This document shows, piece after piece, positions 38,101 to 48,677 of a stretch of 64,000 nt of DNA. The notes under the pieces are model-generated. The model was not told where the DNA came from. It did not search any database and saw only the letters and a list, made by a program, of their open reading frames with translations. This DNA is from Onthophagus taurus. Taxonomy: Eukaryota; Arthropoda; Insecta; Coleoptera; Scarabaeidae. Both the position numbers and the translations under genes were made by a program. The stretch is from the NCBI RefSeq assembly GCF_036711975.1, contig NC_091967.1:10726001-10790000 (forward strand). Direction: 5' to 3'. Each line of letters opens with the position of its first letter. Positions within the stretch are counted from its first letter, which is position 1.

Positions 38101-40220
38101 GAAATCATGTCATTAGGGGTTTTAGGGGTCGCTGATGACGAATCTGATGTCCGTTTTCGAGAATTCAGAATGGGGGGCGCATTTTTTTTTATCTTATTAT
38201 ATCTCATTGATGCGAAAAATTCAAGGGGTGATTTTTCAGCAAAAATTAAGGGGTGTCTTTCATATAACTTTTTGTTCAAAACCCGTTCTCCTCCAAGTTA
38301 CAACCCTCTAAAGTTAGGGGAAAAAATTGTTTTTATTTAATAATCCACTATGGAGGAATTTAGAAGAATGAAATTTGGCAGATAACTGTTGCTAATAAAA
38401 TGACACCTTTTGACGATTTTTGTAACCCTAAAATGTTATTACATTGCATCAGAACTTTTTAATGCGTTTACATTTCTTCATTTATAAAGTTGATTTAAAT
38501 AAAGGGATTTAATCTGCAATTTTTTTGTCTCTTAATATTTTCTCCTAAAATTGTTAGTTTGACCATAAAAAAATAAAATCATACTTAGACCCATTTGACA
38601 TAAATTCACAGATTGGTTGTTACCCAAGAGTTAAACATATGCTATTCTGTATTTAGGATTTTAAAAGAAGAACTGTTGTATCCTTATTATGGATAGCCTA
38701 AGTCCCTTCTTATTTATAATATTAATGGACAGAGTGATAAAAAACACAATAACAACAACAAGTAAATATCAAACAGTAATAGGTTATAAAAGTTTAAAAA
38801 TAGATAATCATATAACCATAAAAAGGAAAGGAAGTTAGTTGAAATGTGGACAGAAAAAATTGAAAAGATGGGCCTAGAATATAACGTGAATAAATGTAAA
38901 ATTGTGATAATAAACAAAAATGAAAGAACAAATAACACAAAAGAAATATTTATTAAGGAACAAAAGATAGAAGAAATATCATCATATCAGTACTTGGGCA
39001 GTATAATAGCACAAGATGGAAGGATAGATTTAGAAGTAAATGCAAGAATAAGGAAAACAAACAACATATATCATACTCTAAACTAAACAGAACAATTTTT
39101 GGGAAGAAGGAGATAGATAAAAAGATAAAATGGTAAGTGTATAACATGGTGGCACTTCCAATATTAACATATCCCAGTGAATCATGGACACTCCAAGATA
39201 AACAAGAAGGAAAGATCACAACAATAGAAATGAAATTTTTACAGAAAATAGTGAGATAATCAGCAAAATAGAGAGAAAGCAACTAAACTGGTACACCCAT
39301 ATAATTAAAATGGAACATAAAAGAATAGTAAAAAAGGTATTTGAAGCAAAGAATAAGGATAATAAAAATAGGGGAAGACCTAGGAAGAAGTGGGATGAAA
39401 GAATAGCAGAAGTTGGGAAGAGAGAGAAGACTCTAGCAGATATAAAGGGATTAGCCAAGAACCAGAGGGAGTGTGGAAGAAGTGGATGGAGGCATAAAAA
39501 GGTTTTAAAATTAAATACAAACCGTGGTGTGAGACATTGAATTTCTCTGAATATAGCTATAGCATCCCCAGAGACACTGATAACACTAGCTTTGTTCATA
39601 ACTTGTTTTTGGAACGCTTCAACAGGATCTAAATCACCAGCTAATTCATTTGAAGGTATAAAAAATCTCATTTCCATTAAACTAACAGGAGCGTCATCAT
39701 TTTGATGAAATTCCATCGTAATCTCATTCTTTCCAGTGATACATTGCGAAACGTGATTTAACGGAATTTCAAAAGCTGTTTTATCATCGATATCAAAGCC
39801 AAGTACGGAGCCATTAAACTTAGCAATACCCCAATTCCATCCTTTTAAACTAAGCTCCTTCTCTAACATATCAATCTTATACATTGACGTAAAATATTTC
39901 GCAATCTTTTCTTTTTCTGAGTCTTTGAAGCCGGCGTAACGATGAAGGGAACCATTTTTCAAAAATATACGTAACCCCCATGTACCAACAAAGTTTTGGA
40001 AATTCACAACATCCATTTCTGTAGCGGGTATTTGCTCCACTTTACCCGTTTTACTGTTTTTAAAAACTATGTTTTGATCGGTCATTTTTAATTTACCAGG
40101 AGTCTACATTTTGAGGGAAAATAAATGGTTACTAATATTACGAATTGATAAATAATTAGGTAAATTTACCATTAATCCTTTTATTTCCGCTTGTATATCG
40201 GAATACTCTAAGAAATCCAT
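35129..40220 (-). CDS. Ssrp: SSRP1, HMG-box subunit of the FACT histone chaperone
   Basis: Three exons: 40220-40170, 40103-39523 and 36680-35129. Phases match (CG + T gives Arg in LTPR|GRYDI). The product is 727 aa, the usual SSRP1 length. It starts MDFLEYSDIQAEIKGLM and has the POB3-like N-terminal PH domain (GTWGLRIFLKNGSLHRYAGF), the SSRP1 dimerisation/structure-recognition region (LPHKDSRQMFFVISLDPP), a second PH (Rtt106-like) domain (LERGFIYVHKPPLHIRFEEI), a strongly acidic stretch (~460-540), a basic Lys-rich stretch, and an HMG box at about 548-615 (PKRAPSAYMLWLNENREKIK). The C-terminus alternates acidic and basic and ends SESEMDVD. FACT (Spt16-SSRP1) disassembles and reassembles H2A-H2B during transcription and replication. 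The 2842-bp second intron is largely a LINE. Confidence 0.97.
36695..39520 (+). mobile_element. Degraded LINE (RTE/R4-like) inside SSRP1 intron 2, opposite strand, with a nested insertion
   Basis: In order on the plus strand: an ORF1- or N-terminus-like piece (36720-36858); the endonuclease end (KSVIDYIIYTRNLQNRV, then MGTNHRLVEEMKT, ~37100-37240); the linker (THWWNEEVRHEIKKKKEAWK, ~37440-37500); an N-terminal RT segment (ITMEELGEVMMKMKTDKVCD, ~37806-37870); RT PFLFIILMDRVIK (~38703-38740); and a late RT/C-terminal part (YQYLGSIIAQDGRIDLEVNA, ~38990-39050; GRPRKKWDERIAEV, ~39370-39420). The catalytic YxDD region is missing and frames are broken. The sequence from about 37985 to 38640 does not fit the LINE and interrupts it. 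Confidence 0.85.
37985..38640. repeat. Non-LINE repeat block nested in the LINE
   Basis: The RT frame is interrupted here by sequence without LINE character that includes cgctgatgacgaatctgatg, tccgttttcgagaattcaga and gtttttatttaataatccac. I recall phrases of this type recurring in other insect genomes but cannot name the family. Borders are estimated from where LINE similarity stops and restarts. Confidence 0.45.
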
Positions 40221-41248
40221 TTTGAAAACTCTATTTCATGCAATAACGGTTTACGAAAAACGCGGAAAATAAATGAGGTTATGTATTATTGACATAAACA
40301 TAAAATGTCATGTATTTGCTAGAATTTCCATTGGATAGAAATAATTATTTAATTAATAAATGTTTCATTCTAAATCAAATTTGATTTGTATGATAAGTTT
40401 AATTAATCAGTGTTACTTATACGATAAAATTTGAAATAAGCAATACATTTTTTTCATTTTAAATCTTTATTATAAGAATCAATCGAACCCTAAACGTCTA
40501 AAACCAAATGAATTAATTTCCTAATTATTGCAATATATATTAAATATGTGAATACTTTTTTATTTATAAACGCATATAATTAAAATCTAAAACAATTTCA
40601 TTTCTTAAATTTTTTTAAATCCAATAGAATCATTACTCCAAATGGGGTCATACACGATTTTTTTTTTATTATAATTTCTGAAAGTTTATATAAAAATATA
40701 GTTACCGTTATTTTTTTTTTTATATTTTCGAACAAAATCATTGTTAAAAAAATTATTGAAAATTTATACACCCATTTGCGCTTTTAAAATTCCCGCGTTG
40801 ATGACGTACGATTCTCACTTTTACGTCCCCTGCTCCCCGCTCAAATGCGAGAAAGAGATGAACGTCATTTAGGTTGTATTGAAAAGAGATAGAGTGTTTG
40901 TAGGTTATGTTTATTATGTTTTGTTCATGGATGTAATAGAGACACTGTATTACATCCATGGTTTTATTTTGACACTGTCACACCGCAAGCGCTATCTAAC
41001 GGACAATTTAACTTGTTTTAGGCAGTGCGGTTCCTACGTCACAGAAAAGCCGCGAAATTATTTCGTTTGAATATTTGCTATTTTTCACTTCAAATTACGC
41101 AAAATATAAAATTGATCAAAATATTTCTTTTACTTTGTGTTCATGCATATACTTACATATATCGTTTGACATAAAAATTTTCTCTAAATTTAATAAGTGT
41201 GTATGACCCCATTAGACATGACATTCCTTGGCAACCTAACCTAAAAAA
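40221..41248. promoter_or_regulatory. Bidirectional intergenic region between SSRP1 and mRpL16
   Basis: The two genes are divergent and start codons are 1028 bp apart. The segment 40785-41050 is GC-richer than its surroundings and contains gatgacgtacg (near 40799) and a perfect 13-bp inverted repeat at 40926-40960. No TATA box was convincing. The promoter call is from position. Confidence 0.5.
40926..40960. repeat. Perfect 13-bp inverted repeat with 9-nt loop
   Basis: Arms catggatgtaata and tattacatccatg enclose gagacactg. It lies between the divergent SSRP1 and mRpL16 genes. Confidence 0.85.
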
Positions 41249-42137
41249 ATGATAACCTCAAATATACCGAAATTTATATTTAAAGGTTTTTATTTATTAA
41301 TTCACTCTATTAATTTACTTTATTGTATTTAAATCTTATTTTTAAGCCCCCGCTGTTAATCTAGTCCAAACATGCGGAATGAAATTTTTCAAACCTCCAA
41401 AGCAATACAATGGTAAAAAAAAATTATAATTTAAGAAAAAATTACTTTAATACATAATTTTAGATGTCGTAATCCCGGAAAAACCGAAATTACGTTTCTT
41501 TGATAAAGTACCTCAATATCCAGCAAGTATTAAACCCCCAAAAATGCAGAAGAAATTAAAATTAATGCGAGGTCCTGAATTGGTACATAACACATTTTTG
41601 TATAAACAATATGGGATTATTGCAACTGGGGGTGGTCGATTAAGATGGGGTCACTTTGAAATGTTGCGTTTGAGGATTGGTAGGGAAATGGATACTAGTC
41701 GAATGTTTGCTATTTGGAGAGTTGATGCTCCATGGCAGCCGGTGACTAAAAAGGGGCAAGGACATCGCATGGGTGGTGGAAAAGGAGCTGTTGATCATTA
41801 TGTAACACCGGTTAAATCAGGTGGGAAATTGATTTAGTTGGAATTGCAAAATAAAATTTGTATCGTTTTTCTTTAAGGTCGTGTAATTGTCGAATTAGGT
41901 GGAAAATGTGAATTTCTTGAAGTTAAAGACTTCTTAAACGATATCGCTGCAAAATTACCATTTAAAGCAATGGCTATTTCTCAAGAAATGTTAGATAAAA
42001 TTAAAGAAAAAGAAATATCTGATGAAGAAAATAATATTAATCCATATACTATGAAATATTGCATACAGAATAATATGGGTGGTTGTAGAAACTGGTTATC
42101 TCCTGTTGATTATAAATGGTTTGGAAAGTATCATTAA
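41249..42137 (+). CDS. mRpL16: Mitochondrial ribosomal protein L16 (uL16m)
   Basis: Four exons: 41249-41285, 41347-41412, 41464-41820 and 41878-42137, all in phase, giving 239 aa. The first exon (MITSNIPKFIFK) has a weak donor (aaag|gttttt) but fits the phase and provides a short basic N-terminus suitable for mitochondrial import. The body carries the uL16 fold signatures: MKFFKPPKQYNG, then GELV-like MRGPELVHNTFLYKQYGI, RMGGGKGAVDHYVTPVKSG and RVIVELGGKCEFLEVKDFLN. L16 lies near the tRNA acceptor sites of the large subunit, and its MGGGKG loop approaches the central protuberance. The three introns are 51-61 nt. An AATAAA at 42191-42196 is the likely polyadenylation signal. Confidence 0.95.
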
Positions 42138-42378
42138 TTAAAAAATGAAAATATTTCTATTTATGTATTTTTGAATAATAAGTACATTGTAATAAATCTT
42201 TTGTAATCAAGAAAAATATTTGAGTATCAACAATAAGAATCATTTTAATTACTTAAAATCTAAAAGAATAAATATTTCTTTTTATCATATACAGTATTAT
42301 ACACATAAGCAACTTTGAGTTGAGTTTAAAAAAATAACTACATAATAAAATTTGTCTAAATATAAATTAAAAAACAGA

Positions 42379-45300
42379 TTATAATCCAGCATGATGAGTA
42401 TCGTTTGGACTACGACGGGGAGAAAAAATGTTTTTATCACATTCTTGGTCCCTACAAAAAAGTAATAAATATTTGATAGACTAGGTCAAGGTTTATGTTT
42501 AATAGTACAGTAAACCCCCCTGAATAAGCGGCTTCAGTAACCGCGAATTTTGAAAGACTACTACATCCTATGAACAGATGCTCAGCTTGATGACTTAATT
42601 AGCCTTGTGTATCTTAAGATGGCTAAACCCGAATTTTCTAGTTTTACTTTTAGTTCAATAAAAATATACAACAATGTAGCATCTACAACAACTCTGCTTT
42701 ATTCATTTTTATTAATAACGCTTCCATCCAAATTATTATTAATAATCGATGAACATACCGCGTGGTCCCAAACCTCACTTATTCCTAGAGATAAAAAACT
42801 CCGCTAGAAAATTGTCCAAGGTAATTTTGTCATCCTACATGATGGCTCCCTCTGTCGGTCCTGGAATAGCTCGGACGGTTCGGGAATCCCAGAGACGTGA
42901 ATGAACGCGTTTAGGTTTGTACATTTATTATTGTGTGAAGTATCGCATGGCAGATGAGGGAATAGTGGAGGGTAAAAACAAAGTTGTGATCAGTGTTGCC
43001 ACCTTTGCAGCAGCAATATTCCTTTTCTGTCTACTGAAAATTCCCTTTTAGCCACCAAAATTCCCTTCAAGAGGCTTCTGCAACGAGCTAATTTTGTTGT
43101 TAGCAACTAAGAAAAAAGTTGTGGTTGTGACCAAGGTCCGTAAAGCGTGTTGTACAAGTTTGGCCAGACAAAGGATTTCAACGTATGAAAGGTGAACTCC
43201 CCTGAGATGCCCTACTCGTGACGTGACGTGGTACAGATGCTGACTTTTAAAAGAAAAGTATTCTATAGTTCATTTTTTTTCTATAATACCTGTCAAATTG
43301 TTGTAAAGTTGGCAAAACTAACAGGGAGTTTTGTTATATGATGTTTTGAAATAAATATGTCACACTGACGTTTATTTGACTCTGCTGACGTTTAAGCTTT
43401 CGTTATTCAAAAAGAAAACGTGCATAAAAAATGTTGTGGGTGTGTATTTGGCATTTATTTACCTACAAAAGGTGTTTTGTTCTATTTAATTACTATGTAG
43501 CACGTTTTTACAATAAATATGTACTTGGTTAAAATCGTATTTATCTAAAAATTTATTAGTATTTTAACCTCAATTATTTAGTTACTGAAAATGTTACTAA
43601 AAATCAGAAAAACAACATAAATTTTATAAAGGTCCTAGATAATACCAACAGAAACCCTAAAAAATTTACATTGACAAGTATTATAGAAAAAAACGAACTA
43701 TATATGTATACCTTTGTCATTTTGTCACTGACAAACGTACAGCAGGTCAGAAAATTGCATAGTAGAAGGGTACTTTTCTTATTTGCGCATTTATCATCCC
43801 CACAGTAGCATTAACTTTGCCGTGTGGCCGGTCGCTTATCCCTACAATGGTCACTGTTGGTTGCCTAACCTATTGACATCACTCTTTTACACGGGAACTA
43901 TGCTGAACGCTCAGTCCAGTTAATAATCATGTCACTGGGTTAAGACAAGTAGCTGAATGCTTTTATCAGTTGGAAAGTAATTTTGAAACAGCCGTTCCTA
44001 AAGCCCTTTGCTTAACCAAGAGGAAAGGTAAGTAAAAAACTGTTCAGATAAGAGAAAGCAAATGGGAATAAATCTAATCCATTTTACTCCAAATATTCTA
44101 GATCCAAATTTCAATGGAATTCTGTTCATCTTAATAGAGAATAAGTACAAGCAACAGCTTATGGACAATATGGCTACTATGACAAGCCCAGATGAATCTG
44201 CAGAGGTAATGGTAGAATTGGCCCTTTATCAATCTAAAAGGGTTATTTGTAAAAAACGTATGTTTTAAAATCCTTCCTATCCTATCTATTTTATTGCTCA
44301 TAATTTAAAATTATTAGATTCATGTGATACCACCTAGTCATAGTTCTGCCACCAATGTGGAGGTTAATAAAGGCAATGAAGTGATTAAATGCAGTGATTT
44401 GGAAACTTTGCCAGAGTTGTCTGAAAATTCATTATATTCTAACTAATAATTGTTTAAAATTTTTCTTAGAATAATATTTGTTTTTTGTTGTTTTTTTTTT
44501 GTTATTTATTTCTAAGAAATTATTTTTTACGCCTAATATATTCTAAACATCATAAATCAGCCCTCCATAGTAATTAATCCCATAAATATGAACCTTACCA
44601 TGATACAGCTGTCAAACTAAATTTTCCAAGCTTGTTCTCAGAAAATTCTCAAAATCAAGAATATTCTATTTGTTCTTCTATCTCTACTTATCTCATAAAG
44701 CCTTAACTACGCCATCCGCGGTATATTTAACTGAACCCTCGCGGATACGGGGAGTTTACTGTATAACATAATAAAATTATCTTACTTAAAAAATGAAAAA
44801 TGCTGTTCTAATAAAAATCTGGAATTACACTGTGACAGTTCCGGCCAATGCGATAAGATGTTTCTTAGATATTTTTGAAGACGTTTGCGTCTACCTTCCA
44901 CTAAATTTGCGTCCTAAAAGTGGCTTTGTAACTAAGAAACTTTATTATCAATATCGTACCTTTTTGCCTATACTCTTTTTTGGTGGAAAATCAAACGTTG
45001 AAACAGCTGGATCTAATTTTTTTAAATCAGTGTGTAAAGCATAAAATTGAGCATATCTTCTATAAATATTCCATTCATCTCGACCAGCTCTCAAAAAAAT
45101 TTGATAAACATGATGAGAAGTTGAACCACTACCTGAAAAATAATTGATGAATAAATTAAAATTTTTCAATTAATTCAAGTGTCTATTTCAACCTGTTAGA
45201 AACGCTGATGGTATCCAAACATTGACGACACGTCTAGAATCATCATCTTCATCCAAAATTCCAACAGGTCCTCTTATTTCTTCCAATTCATCGCTCAACC

Positions 45301-46895
45301 TATCGATAATCCTATCTTTAGCGCATAATTTCTTTTGTAAAATCACATTAAAATCGATTAATTCAGCGTGCATTTCAGCTACTTGAACCAATTTAGTTTC
45401 AAAAATTTTCGCTTCCTTCCTATAATCTGGGTTGAGATTCTGTGTGGAAACATTTTCATCAATTACAGCATTTTCTTGTTTCAATAATTGAACTGCACTG
45501 ATGTATTTCTTTAATTGTTCTCGTAAATTTTCATTTTCTATGGTTAAATTCCCAATTTTCTCATTTAACCTAACTATATCTAAATTTTTTCTTTCAATTT
45601 CAGTAAAAACGTTACTTATATCAATTGGATCATCGGGAGATTCAGGGTTTTTATTTGAAATCGGTGTCAATTCACCAATATTCGCTTGTGTTAAAGGAGT
45701 TAAAGGTCCTTCTAAACTAGTAAAACTAAATTTATCTCTCGACCCACTCGTTTCTATACTTAATTTACGCCTAATTTGTTGTTTTTCGTTGTTATCTGGT
45801 GGCTTTTTATCAATTTCCGTTGGTAAAGTATCTGAAGTTATAGAACTGGAACTGGAAGGAACGCTTGAAGATAATGATAAAGAAGTGGTTTCATCATCAT
45901 CAAACGAAATTATCTGTTTTGGTATTTTGCGTTTTTTCTTTTGGGTGTTTTCTACATTTCAAATAAACAAATTTTGATCAATTAAAGTTAATTAATTATG
46001 ATTAAGAGTGGAATTAACCTGGAATTGGGGCATCAATAATCGGTTCAGCCATCGATTTTAATTTATCCATTTTTTCCATCGCATTACCACAATTAAATTC
46101 CGATTTATCTATACTTATAGCAAATAAAATAGAACCTAAACCTTAAAATTAATTAAAAATATATTAATTTCATAATCAAATTGAAAATAAAAAAATTTTT
46201 AAGTTGGCATTCTGAAATTTGACACTAGTTGTCAAAATTGTCAATTTTCAAATGTCACTTCATTAATCCTTAAATAAAGGGAGTAAGTATATTAATTATT
46301 TACCTGCTGCCATATTTGGCAATAAACTGCTTTGTTCTTCATTATATAATAATGCCCAATCCTCATAATAAATTTTTAATAATTCCTTATTGTTTACTAA
46401 AGACTGAAAATACCGTTCCAAAGATTTTTCATTTAAAGCTGATCGAATCCAAGCTTTTCCTCGACCTGTATCGGTCCAAATTTGTTTTAAAATCGCGTAA
46501 CGTTCGTTTTCGTGTTTAGTTAAGTGTTTTGAAACAAATGGCCAAAAAGCTATAAAAGTTAAAAAATTATTAAAAAAAAAAACTTGAGAATTAATTAAAT
46601 TAAACTTACATATATTGTCATTATTTAAATGTAAACTGTTACTAACGATATCAGATACTTGTTTTAGCGTCGAAATTTGTTGAACAACTAATGGTTTATT
46701 TCTTAATCCATGTAATAAAACGGATTCTAATGTTAAACATAAAGCGGCTACGCAGCTATCGTACTCGGTGGCTAATTCTTTTTTACCACCGTACCTAGTT
46801 TGGCACTTTTTTACACAATCTAATAACTGTTGAATCAATTTCCCCGATTCTTCCGTTTTTTGAGGAGCCACTGAAGACGAAATTACCGTTGACAT
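42379..46895 (-). CDS. Snx29: RUN-coiled coil-PX sorting nexin, SNX29 type
   Basis: Seven exons in phase: 46895-46610, 46549-46304, 46141-46019, 45951-45193, 45132-44960, 44913-44786 and 42451-42379; 595 aa. Residues ~15-200 are a RUN domain (CVAALCLTLESVLLHGLRNK; FWPFVSKHL; GRGKAWIRSALNEKSLERYF; LLPNMAAG). A Lys/Arg-rich, acidic linker (KKKRKIPKQIISFDDDE) is followed by a coiled coil at ~300-440 (IVRLNEKIGNLTIENENLRE). A PX domain covers ~472-572 (HHVYQIFLRAGRDEWNIYRR; the RRYAQF motif supplies the phosphoinositide-binding arginine; FDFPPKKSIGKK; RRKRLQKYLRN). The order RUN-CC-PX matches vertebrate SNX29, an endosomal phosphoinositide-binding protein. Exons 5 and 6 are separated by only 46 nt. 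The last intron holds a transposon. Convergent with mRpL16, 241 bp apart. Confidence 0.92.
42508..44761. mobile_element. Pogo/Tigger-like DNA transposon (2254 bp) filling the last SNX29 intron
   Basis: The left end is CAGTAAACCCCCCTGAATAA; the right end, reversed, is CAGTAAACTCCCCGTATCCG. Each is flanked by TA. The interior is rearranged: a GTTCTAGT-family fragment at 42595-42690, sequence with ATTCCCTTTT repeats at 43017-43070, and near the right end a possible broken coding remnant (44150-44240 DESAEVMVELALYQSK; 44319-44445 KGNEVIKCSDLETLPELSEN to a TAA). I could not confirm a DDE transposase core, so it is probably a non-autonomous copy. The intron is 2334 bp, of which the element makes up nearly all. 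Confidence 0.75.
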
Positions 46896-47860
46896 CAGTT
46901 TTAATGACTAATACAAAAAACAAGGTGCTAGAGAAAGTTGTTTTTATTCTTTTAATCCGGAGATGATTTGAAGCGTTTTTAGGTTAGACTTACCATAATT
47001 CACAGACGATAAACAGTGTGGAACATTTTAAAACAGTTTTAAATCGATTGGGAGTTAATACTGTTATTTGTTTCTAATAAAAAACGGGAACAAAACGATC
47101 AGTTTACACATAGTTTAGTTAGATACTGTAAACGATATTCGTTTCACAATTTGATATAAAATGCGCAATCGCGAATGAGAAAAGAATAAAGAGAATTATA
47201 TAGGTGCCCTTCACGGAGGCCTTGAGAAGGTTTTGAGTTTAAGTAGCACGTGTAGTACTATCAAGTAGACAAATAAATGCGAAATCTTTGTTATTACTGA
47301 TTATCATAATAAATAATGAAATATTTGTATAAATTAATAAAAAATGGAATTTGGGTTGAGTGCAAGTTTTATTATTAGTTGACCATTTATATCATAAAAA
47401 AATACTTATTAATATTGTAAAAATAGTCCGAGAAATAAAGGTTAAAATTTTAAAATATTTGTCACTTTTTAACTCTTGAAATTGACGTTTAAAAAAGTGC
47501 CAAAACATTTTTATTTTATTTTCCAGAACCCTACTTTACCTACTTTAATACATCTAAATGACAGCTGAGAAAGTGTGGTTATGTTTTAGTGTTTACTTTT
47601 AATATTAAATTGCAGATATGATTTTTATTTAATGCGAATGTTATTTTAGAGATATGCAGTAGTATTTTGTTGTCCCCAATACTTATTTATGTATTTGTTG
47701 ATATCTTTGCAATTTTAGCTTGTGTATTTATGTATGTCAAGAATGGTAGTAGATATTTCAAATATTTTTGTTGATTTATTTAACTTAGAAGAGTAAAAGC
47801 AATAGTAGACATGTTGATTACCTCTGCAATTTACCCTGACAGCAAAAACAGTACTCGGAC
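46896..47860. other. Intergenic AT-rich DNA upstream of SNX29
   Basis: Probably contains the SNX29 promoter (minus strand). No other gene or repeat was recognised. Confidence 0.4.
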
Positions 47861-47869
47861 AGTACAAAC

Positions 47870-48340
47870 TTTAATAATAACAGAAAATTATGCATTTGGA
47901 ATAACTAATACTTTGTTGGATGCCTGTTTGCTTAACAACAGCACTTAGACACCTCGGCATCGAATCCACTAGTTTAGTGGTTAATTGAGGTTGTATTTTA
48001 GTCCATTCTGTCTTTAAAGGTATTTTTAAGTCGATTTCTTCTTGAATATTAACAATAGGATTAAGGTCTGGACTTTGTGATGGTGTTTTAAAGTGCTCTG
48101 AACAGTTGTATACGATCCAAAGTCTAGAATCTAGTGTGGTATGCTTCTAATCATCCTGTTGAAACATAAAATTTCGTAAACATTCCAATTTTTCTGCTCA
48201 TTGCTCAATTTTTTATTTTAAATATTTGTACCCCACTTCACAAAATTAAGACTTTGTATTCCTGCTGCTGAAAAACATCCCCATATCATTATCAAACTTC
48301 CACCATGTTTGAACATAGGTATCAATTATGTTTTCAACAT
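47870..48340 (-). mobile_element. Tc1/mariner transposase fragment
   Basis: The minus strand near 48320-48240 reads MFKHGGSLIMIWGCFSAAGI, the conserved 'HGG.IMVWGCFS..G' motif upstream of the second catalytic Asp of Tc1-like transposases. Further along, with frameshifts, the remainder to about 47900 keeps fragments of the C-terminal half. One border near 47850 has cagtactcggacagtac, a possible terminal repeat. Non-functional. Confidence 0.75.
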
Positions 48341-48677
48341 CGCGGATGTACGCCAGATAAATGTACATTCTGGAAATTTTTATCTTTATTGACTGGATTA
48401 AAACAATTACATTAATTAGACGGTAGTAAATTGAAATTTAACAATTCTTTATTGTTAAGATGGATAAAGTAAAAGAAAATTTTTTTTGAGAAAGTCGTGT
48501 GCATCAAAGAATGCACTACAAATAATTTGCATTCCATAAATTTTGAGATTTAGAGATCGCAACTCAATGTTTTAAATTTAATTCTCTTGATTCAAATGTT
48601 TAAAACATTTCAATCATTTTGATTATTAATACCAAAAGTTGTCAGGGACAGTATTTTGACAACAATGTCAGAGTCAA

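Noticed and set aside
45501-45977. 158-codon plus-strand frame
   Set aside because: Antisense shadow of the SNX29 coiled-coil exon.
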